The translations under genes were made by a program, and so were the position numbers. The notes beneath the pieces were generated by a model. That model ran no database searches. It had not been told where the DNA came from and was given only the letters and a program-made list of their open reading frames with translations. A stretch of 11,808 bases of DNA, taken from positions 1 through 11,808 of the forward strand of contig JBGCFP010000169.1 in NCBI GenBank assembly GCA_045107005.1. Direction: 5' to 3'. This document shows positions 5,936 to 11,808 of the stretch, piece after piece. The stretch's first letter is position 1, and every line of letters begins with the position of its first letter. This DNA comes from JBCCMA01 sp045107005 (GTDB lineage: Bacteria > Pseudomonadota > Gammaproteobacteria > Steroidobacterales > JBCCMA01).

Positions 5936-8538
5936 GCGCACGGGCTCCGCTGGCGCTTTACGCACTGTTGTTTCTATCGGGCAGCGCGGGCCTGGCGTAT
6001 CAATCAATCTGGACCAAAACGTTTGCGCTTGCGCTGGGGCACGAGATGCCCAGTTTGCTTGGTGTGGTCGCCGCTTTTTTTGCAGGTTTGTCGGCGGGGA
6101 GTTGGAGTCTTGGGCAGCGCATAGGTCGGACAGCGCGCCCGCATCAGTGGTATGCGGGGTGCGAGATTGTGATCGCCGTTGCTGCTCTGGCAACGCCCGT
6201 GGCGTTGCCCTTAGCCAGTAACCTCGCTGGCGAGCTGTTGGGTGTGGCGCCGGCGCCGGTATGGCACTGGGCGATGGCCTTTGCGATTCCGTTCGTGGTG
6301 CTTTTGCCCGCCACCTTTGCAATGGGCGTCACGTTGCCTGCCATGGAACAGGTAATAGCACGCCGGTCACTCCATGGTCGCGTCGTAGCCGCGGTGTACG
6401 CGGCGAATACGGCCGGCGCCGTCGCGGGCGTTCTGATTTGCGTATTCGTTGCACTGCCGGTGCTGGGGCAAACCCGGACGTTATGGTTGTTCGCCGCGGT
6501 CAACATTATGTGCGCCGCAGGTGCGTTGTATCTGGGGCAGGGCGCCAGCCGTGAGCTGATGCGTGCGCCAGACAATGCGGTAGGTGAATTTGACCCGAAA
6601 CGCGTTGCGCCGCTGCTCTTGTTAACCGGACTACTGGGCGTCGGCTACGAAGTGTTGGCCGTGCGCATTTTGTCGCAAGTGTTTGAGGCAACCTTGTACA
6701 GTTTTGCCACGGCGCTGGCGGTCTATCTTGCCGCCAGTAGTGCAGGGGCCGCACTGCTGCAACGTACTGCTGCGCACGCCGCCCCGGGTCGTTGGCTTGG
6801 CCGCCTGCTCAGCGCACTGGCGCTTTCGTGTTTGGCGGGTTTGGGCATCATGTTTATCGCCGAACCTATCTATCGGGCGTTGCGCCTATCTCTGGGCGAC
6901 AGCGCGGTCCATGTGTTCCAGTGCGAAATGCTCCTGGCGTTAAGCGTGTTTGCGGTGCCGAGTTTTCTGATGGGCATGATTTTTGCGCTGCTGGCACAAA
7001 TTGAGCGCGAGCGCAGTGGGCACATTGGGCGGGCCATGGGCATCAATACCCTGGGTGCGGCGTTGGCCCCCTTGGTGTTTGGGATTGGGCTGCTGCCCTC
7101 GATCGGGGCGAAGTGGTCTGTCGGCATGATTGCGCTGGGCTATCTTTGGTTGGGTGGTCTCGCGTTCTGTGCGGTGGCGGGTCGATCCCCCGTTCGTCGC
7201 ATCGCTGCGCTCACGGCTGGCGCAGCTGGCGTTATTTTTCTGCTACCGGCTCTTCAGATCATGACCTTGCGCAACGGCGAGGAGGTTGTCGTGTTCAAAG
7301 AGGGCGTGCTGGCGAGTACCGCCGTCGTCCAACAGGGCAATGCCAAGAATCTGCGGGTGAACAATCGCTATCAGATGGGCGGTACCACTACCGGTGCACT
7401 GTTGTTTCAACGGCGACAGGCGCATGTTCCGCTGCTTTTGCATCCATCGCCGGACAACGCTCTTTTTCTGGGTGTCGCCAGTGGCGTGACCGTGGGCACG
7501 GCCGCGCAGTACGAATCGATGGAAATTGATGCAGTGGAGCTTGTGCCCAACGTGCTGGATTTGCTCGATCACTTTGCCCCGGCCAATGGCGCGCCGCACA
7601 GGCGAGAAAACGTCACGCTGTACGCCAGCGATGCGCGCCGTTTCGTTCAATTCGCACCAGACCAATACGATGTCATCGTGGCGGATCTCTACCATCCCGC
7701 GCGCGACGGCGCCGGGTTGCTGTTTTCGCAAGAACACTATCTTGCCATCCGTAATCGCCTGGCACCGGATGGCGTGTTTTGCCACTGGCTGCCGTTTCAT
7801 CAGCTCGATATGGACATGATCCGGCTCGTCGTGCGCACGTATCAATCCGTTTTTCCGGATGCGCATTTGGTGCTGGCCAGCGATATGCTGCGTTTCCCGG
7901 CGCTCGGGCTGGTGACGGGTTTGAAGCCCCGGGACATCGCTCCGGGTTATCTCAAAACCCGTGTGCCGTCGTCGTCGGCGCGTGCAGTGCTGCAACGAGA
8001 TCTTTTGACTAACGAGCTGCAGCTGTTGGCTACCATCCTGCTGGACACCGAAGCGTTGACCCAAATCGCAGGCGAGGGGCCACTCAATACAGACGATCTT
8101 CCGCATCTCTCGTATGCCGCGCCGCGCTTCACGTACGACCGGGGGAGCAAGCCTTACGGTCGGCTGATGGCAATCCTGAACGCATCGCAGGCCAGTGCGC
8201 AAAGGATGGCGCAAACGGCAGACCGTGATGCCTCGTTCACGCTACGCTGGCAAAAGTTCGTGCTGGCGCGAAATCGCTATTTGCAGGGCATGCAGGTGCA
8301 TATGGAGCAGGGCGAGCGTGCGGCCGTGGCGCACTACATCGCGTCAGCCCGCACCAGCGCCGACTTTAATACGAGCTTCTCGCAGTTGTTCAAGATTGCG
8401 CACGGCTGGTCTGAATCGGCGCCGGAGGATGCGCTGGAAATTGCCACAGAGCTACGCGCACTCAGACCCGACATCAAACCCGTCGATGATTTGGTGCGGC
8501 GTCTTTCGCGCCGGCAGCTCGACAGCCACCGGCGCTGA
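5932..8538 (+). CDS. Fused multi-spanning membrane protein / spermidine-synthase-like domain
   Basis: The 868-residue protein has an ATG that overlaps the preceding TGA (ATGA), so it is the last gene of the operon. Residues about 5-440 hold roughly ten or more hydrophobic segments, beginning with the FLSGSAGLAYQSIW signature typical of MFS-like proteins fused to spermidine synthase domains. Residues about 490-660 form a Rossmann class-I methyltransferase/aminopropyltransferase-like domain: glycine loop GVASGVTVG (514-522), acidic strand end DAVELVP, SDARRF, and YDVIVADLYHP with D585. Compared with canonical SpeE, the glycine loop lacks its acidic residue (GGGDG type) and the second Asp of the D-x-x-D active-site motif is His (H588), so ordinary spermidine synthesis is doubtful. 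About 200 C-terminal residues are largely helical and unassigned. The context suggests a zinc-starvation role, perhaps modifying or moving a small ligand, but this is speculative; the substrate is unknown. Confidence 0.82.
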   Translation: MSARAPLALYALLFLSGSAGLAYQSIWTKTFALALGHEMPSLLGVVAAFFAGLSAGSWSLGQRIGRTARPHQWYAGCEIVIAVAALATPVALPLASNLAGELLGVAPAPVWHWAMAFAIPFVVLLPATFAMGVTLPAMEQVIARRSLHGRVVAAVYAANTAGAVAGVLICVFVALPVLGQTRTLWLFAAVNIMCAAGALYLGQGASRELMRAPDNAVGEFDPKRVAPLLLLTGLLGVGYEVLAVRILSQVFEATLYSFATALAVYLAASSAGAALLQRTAAHAAPGRWLGRLLSALALSCLAGLGIMFIAEPIYRALRLSLGDSAVHVFQCEMLLALSVFAVPSFLMGMIFALLAQIERERSGHIGRAMGINTLGAALAPLVFGIGLLPSIGAKWSVGMIALGYLWLGGLAFCAVAGRSPVRRIAALTAGAAGVIFLLPALQIMTLRNGEEVVVFKEGVLASTAVVQQGNAKNLRVNNRYQMGGTTTGALLFQRRQAHVPLLLHPSPDNALFLGVASGVTVGTAAQYESMEIDAVELVPNVLDLLDHFAPANGAPHRRENVTLYASDARRFVQFAPDQYDVIVADLYHPARDGAGLLFSQEHYLAIRNRLAPDGVFCHWLPFHQLDMDMIRLVVRTYQSVFPDAHLVLASDMLRFPALGLVTGLKPRDIAPGYLKTRVPSSSARAVLQRDLLTNELQLLATILLDTEALTQIAGEGPLNTDDLPHLSYAAPRFTYDRGSKPYGRLMAILNASQASAQRMAQTADRDASFTLRWQKFVLARNRYLQGMQVHMEQGERAAVAHYIASARTSADFNTSFSQLFKIAHGWSESAPEDALEIATELRALRPDIKPVDDLVRRLSRRQLDSHRR

Positions 8539-8546
8539 GACAGCAG

Positions 8547-9476
8547 CTAATTGCCGACGCCAGGCCCGGGAGCCTGAAAGAAAAATAACCGCATGCGACC
8601 CAAGTCGACCACATTGACCACGCCGTCGCCGTTGAAGTCGGCGTCTTCGTCGTCACTGAAGAAGACCAGTCGCAGTAGTCCAAGATCAATAACGTTGGTG
8701 ATGTTGTCGTTATTCAAATCGGTGTCACACACGTTACCAAAGCCGTCACCATCGCTGTCGCGTTGAGTCGGATTGGCAACTTCCGTGCAGTTGTCGAGCG
8801 CATCGCCGACGCCGTCACCGTCCGCGTCAGCGCCATTGACGAGTGCGGCGAGTGACGCATCAAACTGCGCTTCGGGCAAATCAAGATTGAACGCCACCTG
8901 CACCGGCGCCGAGTCGGTGTAAATCTGCGTAGTTTGGTCGGCCGCCAGCCCAAACAGAGAGAACTCGACCAGATACGCACCGGTTGAAGGATCGCCGCCA
9001 CCCGGCCGCTCCACGGCAAAATCGATATGCGTATGCACGCCACCGGAGGAGTCCGCGGCGTCGATAAAGCCCGTGGCGCCTGATACGCCCGCGGTTGAAA
9101 TGGTGCTTTGGCCGCCCAGCACGTCGGTGACGACCACTTGCTCTGCATTGGGTACGCTCAACGTCCATGCCGAGCCATCCCAGAACCTCAGCGTCCCTCT
9201 GGCGGAGTACGCCAGAATTTCGCCCGGATTCATTTCTCCGCCGGCAATATTAAAGCCCGGGTCATCCGTGCCAAACGGTGTGCCGAGCTCGCCGAAGTCG
9301 GTAGCGAAAAGGTGCGCGCCATCCGCGGCCATCAGGCCGTTGAGAATGCTCACCGTGTTGTTCTCGATGCTAAGAATTACGTCCTGATGCTGCGCTTGCG
9401 CCGGGCTTGCGAGTAATAGACTCGCGCACAGAACCAGAAAAAAGTTTCGCGTTATGTTGCGTGGAATCCTGCTCAT
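8547..9476 (-). CDS. Secreted all3515-type protein, paralog 3, with TSP3 and dockerin-like C-terminus
   Basis: I place the start at the ATG at 9476-9474 because a GGGG lies 6 nt upstream of it; the ATG at 9482 abuts that GGGG and longer versions look non-coding. This gives 309 residues. A signal peptide ends near PAQA (residue 28). The family domain covers about 29-212: HQDV (30-33), FGELGTPFGTDDPGF (61-75), WDGSAW (99-104), VHTHIDF (H148, H150) and GAYLVEFSLFG. It is the closest match to paralog 1. In place of a PEP-CTERM tail it has DADGDGVGDALDNC and DSDGDGFGNVCD (217-251), calcium-binding thrombospondin type-3-like repeats. These are followed by two dockerin-like segments, DLNNDNITNVIDLG and DFNGDGVVNVVDLG (253-300). 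Calcium-stabilised, surface-associated or secreted location is inferred. It is convergent with the zinc operon (8 bp apart) and divergent from zur. Confidence 0.8.
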   Translation of the reverse strand: MSRIPRNITRNFFLVLCASLLLASPAQAQHQDVILSIENNTVSILNGLMAADGAHLFATDFGELGTPFGTDDPGFNIAGGEMNPGEILAYSARGTLRFWDGSAWTLSVPNAEQVVVTDVLGGQSTISTAGVSGATGFIDAADSSGGVHTHIDFAVERPGGGDPSTGAYLVEFSLFGLAADQTTQIYTDSAPVQVAFNLDLPEAQFDASLAALVNGADADGDGVGDALDNCTEVANPTQRDSDGDGFGNVCDTDLNNDNITNVIDLGLLRLVFFSDDEDADFNGDGVVNVVDLGRMRLFFFQAPGPGVGN

Positions 9477-9496
9477 GTTCATCCCCAAACGTATGT

Positions 9497-9514
9497 TGAA
9501 TGTTGTGATAATCG
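9497..9514. promoter_or_regulatory. Possible degenerate Zur box before paralog 3
   Basis: TGAATGTTGTGATAATCG shares the run AATGTTGT with the box at 2038-2055, but its other arm is poorly symmetric. It is about 21 bp upstream of the paralog 3 start at 9476 and about 124 bp upstream of zur, a position where a repressor would block paralog 3 transcription. The family relationship of the gene and the neighbouring zur make it credible; the sequence alone is weak. Confidence 0.4.
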
Positions 9515-9598
9515 AAAAAACAGTGCGGATGCTGCTAAGCAACAGACGCGACGACGGCAGTCCTTGCACTTGGGTGCGAGTCCTGCACGAAAAAGGGT

Positions 9599-9604
9599 TA
9601 CAAT
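9599..9604 (+). promoter_or_regulatory. Possible -10 element for zur
   Basis: TACAAT matches the sigma-70 -10 consensus at five of six bases and lies 33 bp before the GTG start, giving a leader of about 25-28 nt. No convincing -35 is seen at 16-18 bp upstream (around GTGCGAGT). No Zur-like palindrome overlaps it, so zur itself may be constitutive. Confidence 0.35.
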
Positions 9605-9637
9605 TGCATTTCACAACCCCAGAGAGACCAGTGGCCA

Positions 9638-10114
9638 GTGGCGAAAAGACCGGCGAAAAAAGTTGAACTGCCTGCGAAATGGCGCAAGAAAGCTGAGGCC
9701 CGTTGCGCCGAACGCGACGCGCGTTTGACGCCGGCGCGCATGGCAGCATTCGCCGAACTGGTGGCGAGCGATCAACCGCTGTCGGCCTATGAGTTGGTGG
9801 CTCTGCTTGAAAAGCGTGAAGACCGAAAAATCGCGCCGCTCACCGTCTATCGTCATCTCGACTTTTTGATGAGCATGGGCCTCGTGCACAAGCTGGAGTC
9901 TAAGCAGTCCTTTCTGCCTTGCGCGATCGGTGAGCACTCGCATGACAGTCAATATCTGGTGTGTTCCGAATGCGGCAAAACGGACGAGTTGGGCTCCGAC
10001 AACGTGGCCAAACTGCTGTCCGAGATCGCCGCTGAACGTGCGTTTACACCGTCGAGTGCGGTGGTCGAATTGACGGGTCATTGTTCCGATTGCTCGGCCA
10101 ACAAGGTCGGCTGA
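9638..10114 (+). CDS. zur: Zinc uptake regulator Zur (Fur family repressor)
   Basis: The 158-residue protein starts at a GTG at 9638, with GAGAGA about 10 nt upstream; no ATG is available in frame. An N-terminal winged-helix DNA-binding domain spans about 18-88: LTPARMAAFAELV, then SAYELVALL, then the recognition-helix region APLTVYRHLDFLMSMGLVHKLES. The C-terminal dimerisation and metal domain carries C109-x2-C112 and C149-x2-C152, the usual structural zinc site. H84, C95, H102 and E117 have the same spacing to C109 as the regulatory ligands H77, C88, H96 and E111 of E. coli Zur (numbers from memory). This, and the surrounding ZnuD-like operon with Zur-like boxes, points to Zur rather than Fur or PerR. 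With zinc bound it should repress the nearby genes. It is divergent from paralog 3 and followed by the box at 10184-10199. Confidence 0.92.
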   Translation: MAKRPAKKVELPAKWRKKAEARCAERDARLTPARMAAFAELVASDQPLSAYELVALLEKREDRKIAPLTVYRHLDFLMSMGLVHKLESKQSFLPCAIGEHSHDSQYLVCSECGKTDELGSDNVAKLLSEIAAERAFTPSSAVVELTGHCSDCSANKVG

Positions 10115-10183
10115 CTCACGCTTCTCGCCCTCCGGGTTTCTTCCATTCAGTCACGCGAACGTTTCACGCTCACGGCCGTATTG

Positions 10184-10199
10184 ATATGTTATAACGTAT
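10184..10199. promoter_or_regulatory. Candidate Zur box upstream of the secreted hydrolase
   Basis: ATATGTTATAACGTAT is a 16-bp inverted repeat (ATAYGTT, AT, AACRTAT) with one symmetric pair broken. Ten of the twelve core bases ATGTTRTAACGT are fixed in the 2038-2055 box as well, and the AT-rich TGTTATAAC core resembles the established gamma-proteobacterial Zur motif. It lies 70-85 bp past the zur stop and 33 bp before the hydrolase start. TATAAC (10190-10195), a possible -10, is inside it, so bound Zur would block transcription. No clear -35 was found. Confidence 0.75.
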
Positions 10200-10232
10200 T
10201 GATGTTCTTTGCAGTGAATTTAGGTCGAAAAC

Positions 10233-11234
10233 TTGCGTGATTCAATGATGTTCCTACTGACAATTCGTCGTGGGCTGGTCCTTTTTGTGGGGCTATTCTT
10301 GTGTGGGACATCGGCCGCCGCCGACGCGCTCCTGGAGCGCATGCCCTACCAAGCGCCGTTCCAGAACTACTCAGACTGGCTGGCGTTTATGGACAAAGCC
10401 GACGATTCGGCCTGGCAGGCGCCGAGTGTGCGTCGCTGGGTCGACCACGTGGCCTTTGAGCGTTGTGCGAACAACGATGAGATTGAGGTGGAGACGTTTC
10501 GTTACCTCAGCGATGGCCTGTCGATTCGCGCATTCATGGCGACACCGACAGACGCGCGCGAACGCCATCCCGTGATTTTGTTCGCTCACGGCGGCGTGGC
10601 GCAGTGGGGCAGAGTCACCTTCTTCGACATTCTGGAAATGTGCAGACTCGCTGAAAAGGGCTACGTCGTAATTGCGCCTACCTTGAGAGGTGAGGGCGGT
10701 AGCGAGGGACGCGCCAATCTCGGTGCCGGTGAAGTCTCGGACATGCTCAATTTGATTCGCGTCGTCCGTGGTCTGGGCGCGGCGGACCCGGAACGAATCG
10801 GTATCTGGGGATTCTCTCGCGGCGGCGGCCTGACTTACCGGTTACTTGCGGCCACAAACCAGCTAAAAGCTGCGGTCGTGGTGGGCGCCCCGGCCGATCA
10901 TCTTCGCGACCCAAGACGCGCTGAATTTGATGAACACGTCTACCCTGATGTGGTGGATGGCTATACCGAGGATCCGAATGGCGCGTTGCGCCAAATCTCG
11001 GCGGTGTACTGGCCTGAGAAAATTCATGCGCAGACGCCGCTGCTGCTTCTGCACGGTCAGAGGGATGTCCGTGTCGGTGTGGAGCAATCGCTGCGGATGG
11101 CAAGCGCGCTCAGAGGGGTCGATCATCCTAATATGGCGCTGCAGATTTTCGATCAAGGGTCACACACTCTCATCGAGCAGCGCGATCGTATGCGGGCGGC
11201 CATCGATTACTGGTTCGACACCTACCTGAAATAG
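10233..11234 (+). CDS. Secreted alpha/beta hydrolase, prolyl-oligopeptidase (S9)-like
   Basis: The 333-residue protein is read from a TTG at 10233, which has AGG 8 nt upstream; ATGs at 10245 and 10248 are alternatives with poorer ribosome sites. Residues 12-30 (RRGLVLFVGLFLCGTSAAA) form a signal peptide, placing it in the periplasm or outside. The fold is alpha/beta hydrolase: oxyanion HGG (119-121), nucleophile elbow GFSRGG with S195, acid D278 in GQRDVRV, and base H311 in GSHTL, in the correct order. RGEGGSEGR (152-160) is common in dipeptidyl/acylaminoacyl-peptidase-type and acetyl-xylan-esterase-type members. The substrate cannot be told; peptidase or esterase are both possible. It stands behind a strong Zur-like box, so it is probably made under zinc shortage. 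A serine hydrolase needs no metal, so it could stand in for a zinc-dependent enzyme; this last point is inference. Confidence 0.8.
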   Translation: MRDSMMFLLTIRRGLVLFVGLFLCGTSAAADALLERMPYQAPFQNYSDWLAFMDKADDSAWQAPSVRRWVDHVAFERCANNDEIEVETFRYLSDGLSIRAFMATPTDARERHPVILFAHGGVAQWGRVTFFDILEMCRLAEKGYVVIAPTLRGEGGSEGRANLGAGEVSDMLNLIRVVRGLGAADPERIGIWGFSRGGGLTYRLLAATNQLKAAVVVGAPADHLRDPRRAEFDEHVYPDVVDGYTEDPNGALRQISAVYWPEKIHAQTPLLLLHGQRDVRVGVEQSLRMASALRGVDHPNMALQIFDQGSHTLIEQRDRMRAAIDYWFDTYLK

Positions 11235-11407
11235 CTCGACCATGATTTGGACGGTGAATCGATCTGCAACGGTTGGTTCTGGCATTGAGTATCGGGCGTT
11301 CGATGGTTAGCGCCTGATCAACAGGTGGTGTAACTATCTGATTAGACGGCGCTGACGAGACATTCGCCGTGGCGAGCCACCTATGGGTGCGGACGAGGGC
11401 ATCATCA

Positions 11408-11423
11408 GGCGCTACAATGCGCC
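11408..11423 (+). promoter_or_regulatory. Possible -10 element within a small inverted repeat, before the crotonase gene
   Basis: TACAAT (11413-11418) resembles a sigma-70 -10 and lies between GGCGC and GCGCC, a 5-bp inverted repeat. It is 42 bp upstream of the ATG at 11461. No good -35 is visible. The rest of the intergenic stretch 11235-11460 shows no gene, no Zur-like palindrome and no clear terminator. Confidence 0.3.
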
Positions 11424-11460
11424 GCCATTGCCATTTTTTTACCTCCGCTTGAGGACCATC

Positions 11461-11808
11461 ATGACTGACACCAATTTCACGACCGTGCTTTACGAAGCAG
11501 GCGACCGCGTTTCCGTGGTCACCATCAACCGGCCGGATGCCATGAATTCTTTCAGCGCAGATTTGCGGCGTGAGCTGCCGCTGGCGATTCGCGCTGCGGC
11601 CGCCGACGCATCCAAGGTCGTGGTGTTAAACGCCAACGGCCGCGGTTTCGGTGCAGGTGCCGATCTTAAGGAAGGGTTTCCGGATGACCTGACCCAACAG
11701 CTCAACGACGAGTATCGCCCCACGTTTGACGCCATTGAGGCGTGCACCAAGCCTGTGATCAGTGCCATTAACGGTGCCGCGGCCGGGGTGAGTTTGTCGG
11801 TGGCTTTG
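11461..11808 (+). CDS. Enoyl-CoA hydratase/isomerase (crotonase family), N-terminal part
   Basis: The open frame runs through the right edge; 116 residues are visible. The ATG at 11461 follows GAGGA with 5-nt spacing. Family landmarks are present: VVTINRPDAMNSFS (19-32), the first oxyanion-hole segment GRGFGAGADLKEG (60-72), and KPVISAINGAAAGVSLSVAL (97-116), the start of the second oxyanion-hole region. The AAGVSLSVA version resembles PaaG-like hydratase-isomerases more than the GGG.EL type of fatty-acid hydratases. Catalytic acidic residues lie beyond the window, so hydratase or isomerase activity cannot be decided. It would act on acyl-CoA thioesters in the cytoplasm. It has its own leader and appears unrelated to the zinc genes. 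Confidence 0.88.
   Translation, partial: MTDTNFTTVLYEAGDRVSVVTINRPDAMNSFSADLRRELPLAIRAAAADASKVVVLNANGRGFGAGADLKEGFPDDLTQQLNDEYRPTFDAIEACTKPVISAINGAAAGVSLSVAL

Noticed and set aside
7243..8214. 323-residue minus-strand open frame
   Set aside because: It is antisense to the SpeE-like domain, whose plus-strand motifs are clear; the minus product has no coherent family pattern.
8561..8576. CAGGC/GCCTG inverted repeat near the convergent gene ends, as a terminator
   Set aside because: The stem is only 5 bp, lies inside the paralog 3 coding region, and has no following T-run on either strand. No convincing terminator was found between the convergent genes.
9477..9749. N-terminal extension of paralog 3 to 9749
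   Set aside because: The extension would overlap zur, lacks a ribosome site, and would bury the signal peptide; the ATG at 9476 has a GGGG at proper distance.

Overview
The window looks like chromosome of a free-living, probably marine or aquatic Gammaproteobacterium. It has moderately high GC, a gamma-type Fur-family Zur, a ZnuD-like TonB-dependent receptor (so an outer membrane), a PEP-CTERM-type sorting tail, dockerin/TSP3 calcium repeats, and frequent TTG/GTG starts. This assignment is inferred from gene content; there is no rRNA or other marker gene.

Layout. 1-309 (-) is the truncated start of a hotdog/thioesterase-like cytoplasmic protein. 347-2005 (-) is a large lipoprotein with an Asp-Pro repeat linker and a right-handed beta-helix domain. 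A divergent control region at 2006-2137 holds a strong Zur-box-like palindrome (2038-2055). From it runs a tight, partly overlapping rightward operon: a secreted protein resembling the all3515 / Zur-repressed family with a VPxP-type PEP-CTERM tail (2138-2851), a ZnuD-like outer-membrane receptor (2848-5091), a second, unanchored paralog of the same secreted family (5093-5935), and a fused membrane/spermidine-synthase-like protein (5932-8538). Convergent to it, 8547-9476 (-) is a third paralog ending in TSP3 and dockerin-like repeats. A 161-bp divergent region separates it from zur (9638-10114, +). Next come a second strong Zur-box palindrome (10184-10199), a secreted alpha/beta hydrolase (10233-11234) and the start of an enoyl-CoA hydratase/isomerase (11461 to the window end), which looks unrelated.

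How it fits together. I read 2006-11234 as a zinc-starvation island. Zur sits beside the genes it probably represses. Two palindromes share the core ATGTTRTAACGT, and a degenerate third copy lies in front of the third paralog. ZnuD would import zinc across the outer membrane. The three paralogous secreted proteins share an HxDV motif near the mature N-terminus, a TDDPG(F/W) motif and an HxH motif, and are candidate extracytoplasmic zinc-handling proteins with three different C-terminal fates. The membrane/SpeE-like fusion and the secreted hydrolase have no obvious established zinc role and are the most novel members. No ZnuABC inner-membrane transporter is in the window.
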